NCBI RefSeq assembly: GCF_014851685.1
Contig: NZ_JACVAC010000017.1
Coordinates: 29,309 to 93,308 of the forward strand
DNA: 64,000 nucleotides
Origin: Pseudomonas sp. PDM05
GTDB lineage: Bacteria > Pseudomonadota > Gammaproteobacteria > Pseudomonadales > Pseudomonadaceae
Direction: 5' to 3'
In this document: piece by piece, positions 8,099-17,273 of the stretch
Layout: the number at the start of each line of letters is the position of its first letter
Numbering within the stretch: position 1 is the first letter of the stretch
The notes under the pieces: model-generated
What the model saw: the letters and a program-made list of their open reading frames with translations, nothing else
Told to the model about the DNA's origin: nothing
Database searches by the model: none
Translations under genes and position numbers: made by a program

Positions 8099-8929
8099 TC
8101 AGGCCACGCGCCGTTTGAACAAGCCATAGGCCAGCGCCAGGGGTATGCCGACCCACGCCAGCAGGCATGCCCATAACACTGGCGCCGGCACATCGAGGTC
8201 GCTGCCCAGGGCCATGACCCCGACCGCTGCAGTCCCCGTGTCGAAGCCCGCGAGGTTGATCAGCCGATATACATCGGTGGGGTTGAACAGCAGCAACCAC
8301 GGCAAGCCCTGAGGGTTGAATTGACCTTTGCTCAGCACCAGCAAGGCGAGCAAACCGAGGTCGAACACCAGCACAAAGAAGAACCACACGCCCAGCGCCA
8401 GGCCGGCGGCGGTGGATTTTTCTGCGCAGAGGCTGCTCAGCGCGTAGGCCAGGCCGAGAAAACCCCAGCCCAGCAATGTCGAGGTCAGCATGAAGCGGCC
8501 GAACGCCCAGAGCAGCAGGCCCAGTTCAACGTCATCCACCAACAGCGCAATGGCGAACATCGCGCAACCAAAGCCGATCACGGTGGCCAGGGCCAGGATC
8601 AGCCCATGCCCGACAAACTTGCCCAACAGGATCTGCCCGCGTCCCAGCGGGTAAGTGAGCAGCAGCAACAAGGTGCCGCTTTCGTCTTCGCCGACAATGG
8701 CGTCGTAGGCCAGCAACAACGCGATCAGCGGCATCAGGAAAGTCGCCAGGCTGGCCAGGCTGGCGATGGTCGCCGGGATCGACGTGAAGCCCAATTGCCC
8801 GGCGGCGGCCGCGCCAAGCCAGGCGATACCGATGGCCAATACTGCGAACAACAGGCTGATCGCCAACAACCAGCGGTTGCGCAGGCCGTCGCCAAACTCT
8901 TTGCGGGCCAGGTTCCAGACTGCGTTCAT
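8099..8929 (-). CDS. nosY: NosY, ABC transporter permease for N2O reductase maturation
   Basis: 276-aa integral membrane protein with six predicted membrane segments, the permease of the NosDFY complex that supports CuZ assembly. The N-terminal MNAVWNLARKEFGDGLRNRW and the DAIVGEDESGTLLLLLTYP segment are typical of ABC-2 family NosY. The ATG overlaps the nosF stop by 4 bp (ATGA), which fixes the start. The same frame stays open upstream through nosF, but that part has no NosY character. Confidence 0.93.
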   Translation of the reverse strand: MNAVWNLARKEFGDGLRNRWLLAISLLFAVLAIGIAWLGAAAAGQLGFTSIPATIASLASLATFLMPLIALLLAYDAIVGEDESGTLLLLLTYPLGRGQILLGKFVGHGLILALATVIGFGCAMFAIALLVDDVELGLLLWAFGRFMLTSTLLGWGFLGLAYALSSLCAEKSTAAGLALGVWFFFVLVFDLGLLALLVLSKGQFNPQGLPWLLLFNPTDVYRLINLAGFDTGTAAVGVMALGSDLDVPAPVLWACLLAWVGIPLALAYGLFKRRVA

Positions 8930-9837
8930 AAGGCGACCTCCCCGCTGTTGAGGTAGTGGCGATAGATGTCCTCCAGGGACGGCGGCAAAAGCTCCACGTC
9001 GCTGGGGCTGTCCAGCACCAGCAACTGGCGCAGCAGGTCCATCTTGTCGTTCGCGTGCGCCGCCACTTGCAGGCCGCCTGGGCCCCAGGTCTGGGTGACA
9101 TGCCCGGCGGCGCTCCAGCGCTGTTGCAACATGTCCGGGCGTTGCAGACCACGGCTGCGGATCAGCGTCGGCAACCCGGCCTCGGCACGCAGTTGCGCGA
9201 GACTGCCCAGTGCGAGCAGACGGCCTTGGGTGAGGATCGCGGCGCGGTTGATATGCGCCTCCACGCCCGGCAACACGTGGGAACACAGGATGATGCTGGT
9301 ACCGCCCTCGCGCAGGCGGTCGAGCAAACCGTACAGGTCCTGGGTGGCGACCGGATCAAGGCCGACGGTGGGTTCGTCGAGCAGCAACAGGCGGGGTTCA
9401 CCCAGCAGCGCCTGGGCCAGCCCAAGGCGCTGGCGCATGCCTTTGGAATAGGTCTTGACCCGCCGCTCGGCCGCTGCGCCCAGACCGACGTCGTGCAGCA
9501 GGCGGTCGACCTGATGCAGCGGCGCGCCCTTGAGCCGCGCGAAATGACGCAAGGTTTCGAGGCCGCTCAACTGCGCATAGAAGGTCACGTTTTCCGGCAG
9601 ATAGCCGAGCATGCGCCGCACCCGGGGATCGCTCGGCGCACGGCCGAAGACCCGCACCTGCCCCGCGCCGGGCTGCAATAAGCCCAGCACCAGTTTCATC
9701 GCCGTGGTCTTGCCCGCACCGTTATGCCCGAACAGGCCCAGCACTTCGCCGGGAGCCAGGCTCAGGTTCAAATCGTGCAGCACCGTCGTGCGCCCATAAC
9801 GCTGGGTGACGCCTTCGATCTCGACGACGTTCATCAT
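8926..9837 (-). CDS. nosF: NosF, ABC transporter ATPase for N2O reductase maturation
   Basis: 303-aa ABC ATPase. It shows Walker A GHNGAGKTT (about residue 39-47), signature YSKGMRQR, Walker B LLLLDEPTVGLD and the H-loop CSHVLPG. With NosD and NosY it forms the complex that processes a sulfur or copper cargo for the CuZ site. Two adjacent ATGs (9837, 9834) follow an AAGGA; the first is used here. It overlaps nosD by 4 bp and nosY by 4 bp. The same frame stays open far upstream through nosD, but that extension is a shadow. Confidence 0.93.
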   Translation of the reverse strand: MMNVVEIEGVTQRYGRTTVLHDLNLSLAPGEVLGLFGHNGAGKTTAMKLVLGLLQPGAGQVRVFGRAPSDPRVRRMLGYLPENVTFYAQLSGLETLRHFARLKGAPLHQVDRLLHDVGLGAAAERRVKTYSKGMRQRLGLAQALLGEPRLLLLDEPTVGLDPVATQDLYGLLDRLREGGTSIILCSHVLPGVEAHINRAAILTQGRLLALGSLAQLRAEAGLPTLIRSRGLQRPDMLQQRWSAAGHVTQTWGPGGLQVAAHANDKMDLLRQLLVLDSPSDVELLPPSLEDIYRHYLNSGEVAL

Positions 9838-11099
9838 GCAGGTTCCTTGTGGTTGGGGGCTTGCATCAAGGGGTGGCTGTCCATCACCCCGGGCGACTTC
9901 ATCACCGGAAACGCACGTTGCACCCAACGCAGCAGCTCGATGCCAGGACTGTTCATCAACAGGCGCACCTGGGGGTACAACCACAGCAGGCGGTCGACGT
10001 TGTCGTTGGGCTCGTAGACCACATCGCCGAGGCCATCGCCGTTGCGGTCCCAGCCCAGGTAGTCGCTCCAGAAATTGCCACGGCCGTCGGCCGACCACTC
10101 CTGCAAGCGTGTGGCCACGTATTTGACCTGGCGGCGGTTGCCGATAAAGGCGTTGCCGGCGATGCGGTTGTCTTCCGAGCCAGCCGTGAGGTGAATGCCC
10201 ACGGCGCTGCGCTCGAAGCGGTTGTGTTCGATGCGGTTGAACAGCGAGTTGTAGATAAACAGCGCCTTGCCTTCGCCGCCGGTGATCATGCTGTCGCCGG
10301 TGGAACCGTCGCGCACGTCGCTGACGAGGTTGTCCTGTAAGGTGGAATAGGTGATGTAGTTCATCAGGATCCCGTAGTTCTGGTCCTGCTCGGAGCGGTT
10401 GCCGATCACCGTGAGCTTGCGGCTTTGCATCAGCGCATAGCCGGTGCGGGTGCGGCGGGTGGTATTGCCAAGTACCTGGTTGTCGTTGGCGAACATGTAG
10501 TGGATGCCATAACGCAGGTCTTCGAGGGTGTTGCCTTGCAGCAGGTTGCCGTTGGAGGTGTCGATGTAAATACCGTCGCGGGCCTCGCGCACCTGGTTGC
10601 CAATGACCCGAGCACCGTGCACCGCGTACAAGTGGATGCCGTTGCCTCGGTCCTGGGAACGCAGCAGCGGGTCGCCCTGGATGCGGTTGTCGATCAGGCT
10701 CACGTCGGCGGTGCCGTCGACCCAGATGCCAAAGCCTGGACCTTGCAGGTAGTTGCCGCGCAGTTGTGTGCGCTGGGCCTGGGGCTGGATGAAGACCGCG
10801 GCGTTCATCGCGGTGAGGTCGCGGCCCCAGTCGAGGAAAGTGCAGCCCTGCACGCTGACGTCTGGGGCGCTGATGATCAGGCCGTTGCCCTGTCCTTCGG
10901 CCTGGAAGATGGCGTCGGGGGCGCAGGTGAGTTGCATCGGCTGGTCGATGCTGAACGAGCCACGGTATTCGCCGGCGGGCAGGCGCCAGTGCTGTTCGCC
11001 GTCGGGTTGCAGCGGCAAATCGGTGAGTGGCCGCACAGCGGCGGCCGCCTGGGCCGAAAACAATCCCAGCGCCAGCAAGACGAGAAGTGATCGAGCCAC
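9834..11099 (-). CDS. nosD: NosD, periplasmic copper-maturation protein
   Basis: About 421-aa exported protein of the NosD/carbohydrate-binding-like beta-helix family. Repeated short strands of the type NRxxGNxxxGxxLxxS (about 90-360) give the right-handed parallel beta-helix. A signal peptide follows the start (ARSLLVLLALGLFSAQAAAA). I use the GTG at 11099 because it begins directly at the signal peptide; an ATG at 11168 in the same frame would add 23 residues encoded inside a REP hairpin. NosD is the periplasmic partner of NosFY in N2O reductase maturation. It is separated from nosZ by 108 bp containing the hairpin. Confidence 0.92.
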   Translation of the reverse strand: MARSLLVLLALGLFSAQAAAAVRPLTDLPLQPDGEQHWRLPAGEYRGSFSIDQPMQLTCAPDAIFQAEGQGNGLIISAPDVSVQGCTFLDWGRDLTAMNAAVFIQPQAQRTQLRGNYLQGPGFGIWVDGTADVSLIDNRIQGDPLLRSQDRGNGIHLYAVHGARVIGNQVREARDGIYIDTSNGNLLQGNTLEDLRYGIHYMFANDNQVLGNTTRRTRTGYALMQSRKLTVIGNRSEQDQNYGILMNYITYSTLQDNLVSDVRDGSTGDSMITGGEGKALFIYNSLFNRIEHNRFERSAVGIHLTAGSEDNRIAGNAFIGNRRQVKYVATRLQEWSADGRGNFWSDYLGWDRNGDGLGDVVYEPNDNVDRLLWLYPQVRLLMNSPGIELLRWVQRAFPVMKSPGVMDSHPLMQAPNHKEPA

Positions 11100-11138
11100 G
11101 GCGATACCCCATGAATGAAAGACGACCCGGTGCAAGGC

Positions 11139-11168
11139 TTGTGTGGGAGCAAGCCCGCTCCCACACAA
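11139..11168. repeat. REP hairpin between nosZ and nosD
   Basis: TTGTGTGGGAGC (11139-11150) and GCTCCCACACAA (11157-11168) form a perfect 12-bp stem with a 6-nt loop. It resembles half of the REP elements elsewhere in the window. In the nos transcript it sits just 3' of nosZ without a following U-run, so it would act as an mRNA stabiliser or partial attenuator rather than a classical terminator. Confidence 0.75.
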
Positions 11169-11207
11169 ACCACGCGCCTGGATTGGCCCAGTGGTGGTGC
11201 TCTGCGT

Positions 11208-13109
11208 TCAGGCAGGCTCGACTTTCATGCGCCCCACCATCTCCATATGCAGTGCATGGCAGAACCAGCTGCAGTAGTACCAATGCAGCCCCGGCTTGTC
11301 GGCGATAAAGGTGATCGACGAAGTCTGCTGCGGGCTGATCTCCATGCTCACGCCGTGGTTGACCATCACAAAACCGTGGGTCACGTCCTCGATCATGTCG
11401 ATATTGGTGATGGTCACCGTGACTTCATTGCCCTGCTTGACCGTGAACTCCGAGAGCCCATAGGCCGGGGCCATGGAGGTCATGTACACGCGCACCTTGT
11501 TGCCGTCGCGGATCACCTTGCTGTCGGTTTCCAGGTTGATGCCGTCCTTTTTGGCCAGTGCCACGGTCTCGGCGAAAAACGGGTCGTTGCGTTCCCAGAT
11601 TTTTTTCGGGTTGATCTGGTCACGCCGCGCCATCACGCAGTCGTGGGGTTCGGCAAAGGCCGGGCCGTCGTGGACCAGTTTCATCTCCTCGCCGGAGATG
11701 TCGATCAACTGGTCGTTCTCCGGGTGCAGTGGGCCGGTGGGCAGGAAGCGGTCCTTGGAGAACTTGCTCAGCACCATCAGCCACTGGCCATCGGCGTCGC
11801 GGGTTTCGGTGAGCGAGGCGTGGTTGTGACCGGGCTGGTAGTGCACGTCGAGTTTCTGCTTGATGTAGTCGACCTTCTCGCCACCGTAGGCGCGGATCGC
11901 CTTGGCGATGTCCCACTTGACCACCTGGCTGTCGATAAACAACGTGGTGTAGGCGTTGCCGCGCCCGTCGTAGGTGGTGTGCAACGGGCCCAGGCCCAGT
12001 TCCGGCTCACCCACCACCACGCCGCGCGGGTCGCTGATCTTGCCGTTGAACAGGTCGTCGAGCTTGTCGATGGCGATGATGGTGCAGGTGGGCGACAGCT
12101 TGCCGTTGGCGATGAAGTACTTGCCGTCCGGCGAGGTGTTGCAGCCATGGGGGTTTTTCGGCACCGGGATATAGCGGGTGAATTCGCTGTCCTTACCGTC
12201 CAGCGATTTGCGCCCATCCACCACCGGCACCTTGGCGCCGTCGACGCTGATGAACTTGCCGGCCTTGATCGCCGCCTCGATGCGCGGGATGTTGAACACC
12301 ACCACCCAGTCGCGCTCGTTGCGCATCATGCCGGCCAGGTCAGTGGCCTTTTCCGAGTTGTAGCAGGTAGCAGCGGCGTATTTGCCGGTGTAGTCCATGT
12401 CGGCGTTGTCGAGGTTGCCGTCGACGATGACCTGGAAGGCCATCTCCATTTTCTCGGCGTCGATGGCGTTGAACATGGTGAAGCTGTTGCGATCCTGCAG
12501 GTCGAAATTCTTGCCGTCATTGGGGTGCGGAATGATGAACTCGGCGTTGCAGAACACGTACTTGGTGTACGGCACCTTTTGCAGGCGCAGGCCGTGGATG
12601 GCCTGGGCGTTGGGCACGGTGAGGATCTTGTCGCACTTCATGATGTCCAGGCGGATGCGCGCGACCCGGGTGTTGGCCTTGTCGTTGATAAACAGGTATT
12701 TGCCGTCGTACTTGCCGTCGGTGGTGGACAGGTGCGGGTGATGGCAATCGCCGTTCGGGTACTTGGCGCCCTCCCCCAGGATGCGCTTGCTTTCGTTGGT
12801 CAGCCCCCAGCCGGTGGCTGCGTCGATATTGAACACCGGGATACGCATCAGCTCGCGCATCGACGGGATGCCGAGCACGCGCACTTCGCCCTGGTGGCCG
12901 CCGCTCCAGAAGCCGTAATAGTCGTCGAGCTGGCCCGGTTCCACATGGATTTTCGCCTTGGCGTCCTTGGCCGCCGCCGCAAAGGATTCACGGGTAAACA
13001 CCGTGCCGCCAAGGGCCGAAGCCCCGGCCAAGACTGCGCCGGTCACCGCACCGCTGCCGAGGAAACCGCGCCGGGTCAGGCCGTCGTGCTTTTCGTCTGT
13101 GTCGTTCAT
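11208..13109 (-). CDS. nosZ: Nitrous oxide reductase NosZ (TAT-exported, clade I)
   Basis: 633-aa periplasmic multicopper enzyme that reduces N2O to N2. A twin-arginine leader (TRRGFLGSGAV, residues 13-23) marks it as clade I. A seven-bladed propeller carries the CuZ histidines (for example in NGDCHHPH and GHNHASLTETRD). The C-terminal cupredoxin domain has the CuA ligand motif CSWFCHALHMEM. All expected metal-binding segments seem present. The ATG at 13109 has AAGGAG 6 nt upstream. It lies 11 bp after nosR in the operon. A longer frame extends upstream through nosR but has no NosZ features. Confidence 0.97.
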   Translation of the reverse strand: MNDTDEKHDGLTRRGFLGSGAVTGAVLAGASALGGTVFTRESFAAAAKDAKAKIHVEPGQLDDYYGFWSGGHQGEVRVLGIPSMRELMRIPVFNIDAATGWGLTNESKRILGEGAKYPNGDCHHPHLSTTDGKYDGKYLFINDKANTRVARIRLDIMKCDKILTVPNAQAIHGLRLQKVPYTKYVFCNAEFIIPHPNDGKNFDLQDRNSFTMFNAIDAEKMEMAFQVIVDGNLDNADMDYTGKYAAATCYNSEKATDLAGMMRNERDWVVVFNIPRIEAAIKAGKFISVDGAKVPVVDGRKSLDGKDSEFTRYIPVPKNPHGCNTSPDGKYFIANGKLSPTCTIIAIDKLDDLFNGKISDPRGVVVGEPELGLGPLHTTYDGRGNAYTTLFIDSQVVKWDIAKAIRAYGGEKVDYIKQKLDVHYQPGHNHASLTETRDADGQWLMVLSKFSKDRFLPTGPLHPENDQLIDISGEEMKLVHDGPAFAEPHDCVMARRDQINPKKIWERNDPFFAETVALAKKDGINLETDSKVIRDGNKVRVYMTSMAPAYGLSEFTVKQGNEVTVTITNIDMIEDVTHGFVMVNHGVSMEISPQQTSSITFIADKPGLHWYYCSWFCHALHMEMVGRMKVEPA

Positions 13110-13120
13110 GGGTTGCTCCT

Positions 13121-15235
13121 TCAAGCGTTGGGATTTATCTGCACCACGGGAATCTGCTGCGCCGCCTTGTTGCGTTTCTTGCGCTTGTTGATCAGCGGCG
13201 GGCACTTGTGGTCGTTGTGCCAGGTCATCTGGCAATCGAGGCAGTAGTGGCATTCGTTGGGGTTGATATGGCCGTCGGGATGGATCGCCTGGATCTCGCA
13301 TTCCTTGGCGCACAGCTGGCACGGGTTGCCGCATTCGGCGCGACGCTTGAGCCAGTCGAACAGGCGGAACTTGCTCGGGATCGCCAGCGCCGCTCCCAGT
13401 GGGCAGACGTAGCGGCAGTAGACTTTGCGGGTGAACAGATTGATCACCAGCAGCGCCACGGCGTAGAGCACGAACCACCACTGGCGGTCGAAATGCAGGG
13501 TGATGGCGGTCTTGAACGGTTCGACTTCGGCGAAGCGCTCGGCGGTGGCCATGGACTCCAGGGAAATGCCGAACAGCACCAGCAGGATCAGGTACTTGAT
13601 CGCCCACAACCGCTCATGCACGGCGAACGGCAATTCGAACTGGCGGATCTTGAGCAAACGCGCGGCTTCATTGAGCAATTCCTGCAACGCGCCGAACGGG
13701 CACAGCCAGCCGCAGAACACGCCACGTCCCCACAGCAGAATGCTTGCAGCGGTGAACACCCAGAGCATGAAGATCAGCGGGTCGGTGAGGAACAGCTCCC
13801 AGCGAAACCCTTCGAACAGCGCATGCACAAAGGTCAGCACATTCACTACCGACAACTGCCCCAACGCATACCAACCGATAAAAACCACGGTAAACACCAG
13901 GTAGCCCCGGCGCAGCCAATGCAACAGGCGTGGGCGGCGGGCCAGGCTGTCTTGCAGGAACAGAATCGCCGTGAGCAGCACCAGCGCGGCGCCGAGTACC
14001 AGCACCTGGGTTTGCTTCTGATACCAGATGCTCAGCCACAGCGGGCGGTTGGCTTCGTCGATCGCCGCCTGTTCCTCGGCGCTGGGCGCCGGGCGTTCCA
14101 GGTACTGTTCGGGCATCTGGTAAGGCAATTCGAAACTGCTGAAGGTGCCGCTGACCGGGCCGGTCTGGCGGCGTACCAAGAGTTCCAGGGTCCACGGCGA
14201 ACCGGGGTCGAAGGCCGCTTGCGGGCGCACGATAAACACCGACATCTCGTCAAACGCCGGCATGCCATCGGCGTAGGCGTCATCGATGCGCTGGTGGTCG
14301 AGGTCGCGAAAGCTGATGACATTGCCGAATTGGCGCAACTGCACCCGGTCGAAAATCCCGCCGCGCACATAGCCCGAGCCCTTGAACGAAAACAGCCCGC
14401 GCCCGAGCACGGCAATCGCCTGCTCACCGGGCTTGAGGCGCTGCATCAGGTCTGTGTAGTGCGCCTCGCCCAGCAGGTTGCGGCCGATGCTCGGCGGGTT
14501 GATGTCGGCCACGTAGAGATCGATGAAGGTGTCGTCGGCGGCACCGCTGGCTTCGGCAGCGGTGTCCTTGAAGGCCGCATCGACCTGGCCACGGGTCAGG
14601 TGCAGGCGGCGGATCGCACCGTTGCCGGTCAACTGCGCCCAGCTCGCCGGGGTGAACTCATCAGTGCGGATCAGCGCGGCTTTCTGCTTGGCGGCGGCCT
14701 TGCCGTCGATCAGCTTGAGGGCCACCGCGACTTCATGGGCAGCGCGCATCACCACCTCATTGACCACCATGGCCGTCACCGTCGCACCGGCAATCGCGTC
14801 CACGGTGACCGCCTTGGGGTCACTGGAGCGGCCAACCACCACCCGTTGGCGCACGTCCACACCCGCATAGTGGCCGGTGAACTCATGCAGCTTGGCCTCG
14901 GGGATGCCGATCAGCAGGATCGGTTCGTGGTGCTCCAACACATAGGCATCGCGGATGATCCCGGCGGTGTCGAGGATCACCTGGGTGTTGATCGGTTTGC
15001 CCGAGTAGGCCGGGATATTCAGCACATCCAGGGTCTGGAACACATAGCCGACGGGCTGGCCGCCCTGGCTGATGGTACGCACCTTGAACGGACCTTCGGC
15101 GGCCGAGACTGCGTCGTGTTGGGGGAAGGTGTGATCGATGCGTTGCTGCGCGGGCTCGGCTTGGGCGTTGGGCAAAAACATCAGCAACACCGCCATGATC
15201 AGCCAGTGAAGCGTCAGGTGCGTGGAACGGATCAT
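13121..15235 (-). CDS. nosR: NosR, membrane flavo-iron-sulfur protein for N2O reduction
   Basis: 704-aa polytopic membrane protein that is required for nosZ expression and supplies electrons to NosZ. It has a signal peptide (1-26) and a periplasmic FMN-binding domain with the flavinylation segment DAIAGATVTAMVV. The membrane region follows, with two NapH-type CxxxCP motifs (CGWLCPFGA, CRYVCPLGA), then a C-terminal pair of 4Fe-4S clusters (CGNPCQLCAKECE and CHYCLDCQ). It is the first gene of nosRZDFYL. An Anr/Dnr box at 15301-15314 and a TACCAT -10 candidate at 15272-15277 precede it. Confidence 0.96.
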   Translation of the reverse strand: MIRSTHLTLHWLIMAVLLMFLPNAQAEPAQQRIDHTFPQHDAVSAAEGPFKVRTISQGGQPVGYVFQTLDVLNIPAYSGKPINTQVILDTAGIIRDAYVLEHHEPILLIGIPEAKLHEFTGHYAGVDVRQRVVVGRSSDPKAVTVDAIAGATVTAMVVNEVVMRAAHEVAVALKLIDGKAAAKQKAALIRTDEFTPASWAQLTGNGAIRRLHLTRGQVDAAFKDTAAEASGAADDTFIDLYVADINPPSIGRNLLGEAHYTDLMQRLKPGEQAIAVLGRGLFSFKGSGYVRGGIFDRVQLRQFGNVISFRDLDHQRIDDAYADGMPAFDEMSVFIVRPQAAFDPGSPWTLELLVRRQTGPVSGTFSSFELPYQMPEQYLERPAPSAEEQAAIDEANRPLWLSIWYQKQTQVLVLGAALVLLTAILFLQDSLARRPRLLHWLRRGYLVFTVVFIGWYALGQLSVVNVLTFVHALFEGFRWELFLTDPLIFMLWVFTAASILLWGRGVFCGWLCPFGALQELLNEAARLLKIRQFELPFAVHERLWAIKYLILLVLFGISLESMATAERFAEVEPFKTAITLHFDRQWWFVLYAVALLVINLFTRKVYCRYVCPLGAALAIPSKFRLFDWLKRRAECGNPCQLCAKECEIQAIHPDGHINPNECHYCLDCQMTWHNDHKCPPLINKRKKRNKAAQQIPVVQINPNA

Positions 15236-15300
15236 GGGGTCCCTTACGGCGGCGTGCTGAAGATGGGACCGATGGTAGAGGCGAGGATGGCCAGTGGCCC

Positions 15301-15314
15301 TTGACCAGAATCAA
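15301..15314 (-). promoter_or_regulatory. Anr/Dnr box of the nosR promoter
   Basis: TTGACCAGAATCAA fits TTGAY-N4-ATCAA. Its centre is 33 bp from TACCAT (15272-15277, leftward strand), placing the predicted nosR transcript start near 15265. NO-dependent activation through Dnr is the known control of nos operons. Confidence 0.8.
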
Positions 15315-15382
15315 GCCGGTTTTTTCCGAGGTGTGGCGTATCACCGCAACCCGAAACCAATGGAAGAAACCGAAACTCCCTG

Positions 15383-15842
15383 TGTCGAGCTTTAGCGAGG
15401 CTGCGAAGGCGGTGGCACTGTTGATGGAGATGTTGGCTGATCCACCGCTTTCGCGAGCAAGCCCGCTCCCACAGGGGATTGGTGTTGATGGATAGTGAGT
15501 GTTCGGCTGAAGATCGCCCAGGCACTGCTAGTCCCCTGTGGGAGCTGTCGAGCCCTAGCGAGGCTGCGAAGGCGGCGGCACTGCTGGTGGAGATGTTGGC
15601 TGAACCACCGCTTTCGCGGGCAAGCCCGCTCCCACATTTGAGCTGTGTTGCTGGGTTGTCAGTGTTTGGCTGGAGATCGCCCAGGCACTGCCAATCCCCT
15701 GTGGGAGCTGTCGAGCCCTAGCGAGGCTGCGAAGGCGGTGGCACTGCTGGTGGAGGTGTTGGCTGAACCGCCGCTTTCGCGGGCAAGCCCGCTCCCACAG
15801 GTGATTGGTGTTGATGGGCAATAGGCGCTCGACTGGAGATCC
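15383..15842. repeat. Three-unit tandem array, 163-bp period, REP/BIME-like
   Basis: The same 163-bp unit as at 5723-6757. TGTGGGAG starts at 15537 and 15700, preceded by a copy whose first bases are missing (in register from 15383). It fills the nosR-ubiT gap. No gene is supported in it. Confidence 0.93.
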
Positions 15843-15844
15843 CC

Positions 15845-15862
15845 GAGGGAGCAAGCTCCCTC
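15845..15862. repeat. Short REP hairpin GAGGGAGC-AA-GCTCCCTC
   Basis: An 8-bp perfect stem with a 2-nt loop at the end of the 163-bp array, different in sequence from the array arms. It lies 50 bp past the ubiT stop and could end or stabilise that transcript. Confidence 0.6.
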
Positions 15863-15911
15863 GCCACAGGTCCGGTGTTCCAAGCAACGTTATGTAGGAA
15901 CCCAAGACACG

Positions 15912-16379
15912 TCAGGCTGCCAGGCCGCGTCCCGCACGTTCCAAATTGCGCCATAGCCACGGCGGCAACACATCCGGGTCCAGGCTATCGATCAGGTTCT
16001 TCAACCCCAACCCCAACTCCGTATCCCCCTCAATCACCAACCGCCGGCGAAAAAACAGCGTATCCGGATCTTCCTGCCGACTGGCCAACAACAAAAACTC
16101 ACGCCAGTTGCCGCTGATGGTCACCTGGGCCTGGGCCTTGTCAGCAATGCGCAACCCATCCCGCGCCAGGGTCAAGTACCAGCACAACCCCAGGTCGGGG
16201 ATGCGCAGGCACATCCAGCGCCCGCGCAGCAGGTCGAAGCCCCCGTCGCGCAAGGGCTCGGCCAGGCAGCGGTTGAGGCCTTGCTGCAACGCCAGGCGCT
16301 GGACCCGGAACGGCACACGGCGCAGCAGTGGCAACAGACGGTCGGCGCCCTTGAGCAGCCATTGTTTGCGATTCAACAC
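15912..16379 (-). CDS. ubiT: UbiT, SCP2-domain lipid carrier for anaerobic ubiquinone synthesis
   Basis: 155-aa SCP2 sterol-carrier-domain protein of the YhbT/UbiT family. It is required with UbiU and UbiV for oxygen-independent ubiquinone biosynthesis, probably holding the hydrophobic intermediates. The SCP2 fold spans about residues 30-140 (WMCLRIPDLGLCWYL and ITISGNWREFLLLASRQEDP-like segments). I use the GTG at 16379, which overlaps the end of ubiV and has GGAGG upstream; the longer frame from 16436 would start well inside ubiV. Last gene of the leftward operon. Confidence 0.85.
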   Translation of the reverse strand: MLNRKQWLLKGADRLLPLLRRVPFRVQRLALQQGLNRCLAEPLRDGGFDLLRGRWMCLRIPDLGLCWYLTLARDGLRIADKAQAQVTISGNWREFLLLASRQEDPDTLFFRRRLVIEGDTELGLGLKNLIDSLDPDVLPPWLWRNLERAGRGLAA

Positions 16380-17263
16380 AGCCCCACCTCCTCGACCCGC
16401 AACATGCCGGCCTGGCCATGCCAGTAGCCGTTGCAACCGTCGACAAACAACGGCGGCGTGGCGCCCTGGCGCACCTGGTCGTAGGCACGCACCACATCGG
16501 CCATGCCTTCGGCCCTGGGGCTCAGACGCAGCAGGTCGGCACCGCAGGCGACCAGCCCCGGGTAGTCGGCGAGCAGGTTGGTGACGTCGGCGGACATCGT
16601 CTGAATGCCGTTCAAGGTAAACAACGCCTGGCCTTCCTGGCTGGTCAAGGCCATGCCGTCCGGGTAGTTGATGCAGCAGAACTGGCAGTCGTCCTTGGGC
16701 CGGTTTTCCGCACGGGCAGTGAAGCAGCGCGCCGAGTAGGCCAGGGGCAGATGACCGTAGGCGAAGATCTCGACCTGGGGCAACGGCCGCCCCAGTTCAC
16801 GTACTTGCTCCAGCACATCGGCGATCAAACCGCGGGAGCATTCCACCGGCGGCACCCAGCGTTGCATGCCGGCATCGAGCAATTGCACCAGGGCGTGGCC
16901 GTTGTAGAGGTTGAGCGCCGGGCCGCCGACGAAGGGCAGCTTGCGCTCCATCAGCAACTGCACCGCGCCCATGTCGTTGGCTTCCACCAGCAACTGACCG
17001 TTGTCGCACAGGCGACGCAGGCTGGACAGTTCCGAGGCGGCTTCAATCAAGGTGAGGCTCGACAATACGATCTGCGCCGAACTGCACGCCTGCAATTCAC
17101 GCCCCAGGCCCAGCCATTGATCGAGGTTCAGGGCGCGCCGTTTGGAGCACACGGTCTCGCCCAGGTAAATCACGTCCAGAGGCAAGTCGGCCATGTCCGC
17201 ATAGAAGCGCCCGAGGTGCTCCTTGTCCCAATAAAACAGCACCGGTCCGAGGCTGAGTTTCAT
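16373..17263 (-). CDS. ubiV: UbiV, Fe-S subunit of anaerobic ubiquinone hydroxylase
   Basis: 296-aa U32-family protein (YhbV). It has the family cysteines: one near residue 39 (GETVCSKRR) and a cluster in RCFTARAENRPKDDCQFCC that binds a 4Fe-4S cluster. In E. coli the UbiU-UbiV complex hydroxylates ubiquinone precursors without O2, using prephenate as the oxygen donor. The ATG at 17263 has GAGGA 7 nt upstream; the same frame is open to 17431 inside ubiU, but that is not expected to be translated. It starts 10 bp after ubiU. Confidence 0.9.
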   Translation of the reverse strand: MKLSLGPVLFYWDKEHLGRFYADMADLPLDVIYLGETVCSKRRALNLDQWLGLGRELQACSSAQIVLSSLTLIEAASELSSLRRLCDNGQLLVEANDMGAVQLLMERKLPFVGGPALNLYNGHALVQLLDAGMQRWVPPVECSRGLIADVLEQVRELGRPLPQVEIFAYGHLPLAYSARCFTARAENRPKDDCQFCCINYPDGMALTSQEGQALFTLNGIQTMSADVTNLLADYPGLVACGADLLRLSPRAEGMADVVRAYDQVRQGATPPLFVDGCNGYWHGQAGMLRVEEVGLC

Positions 17264-17273
17264 CTGTGGTTCC

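Noticed and set aside
8926..11283. A 785-codon leftward frame including nosF
   Set aside because: Only the last 303 codons are NosF; the upstream part is a shadow of nosD in another frame, without domain character.
11115..13247. A 710-codon open frame on the plus strand opposite nosZ
   Set aside because: It is a GC-driven shadow with low-complexity His/Val/Asp composition; nosZ on the other strand is unmistakable. The same applies to long frames opposite nosR (13208-15304), nirS (31042-32835), norB (25597-27456), narK1 (1703-2965) and metE (61368-62885).
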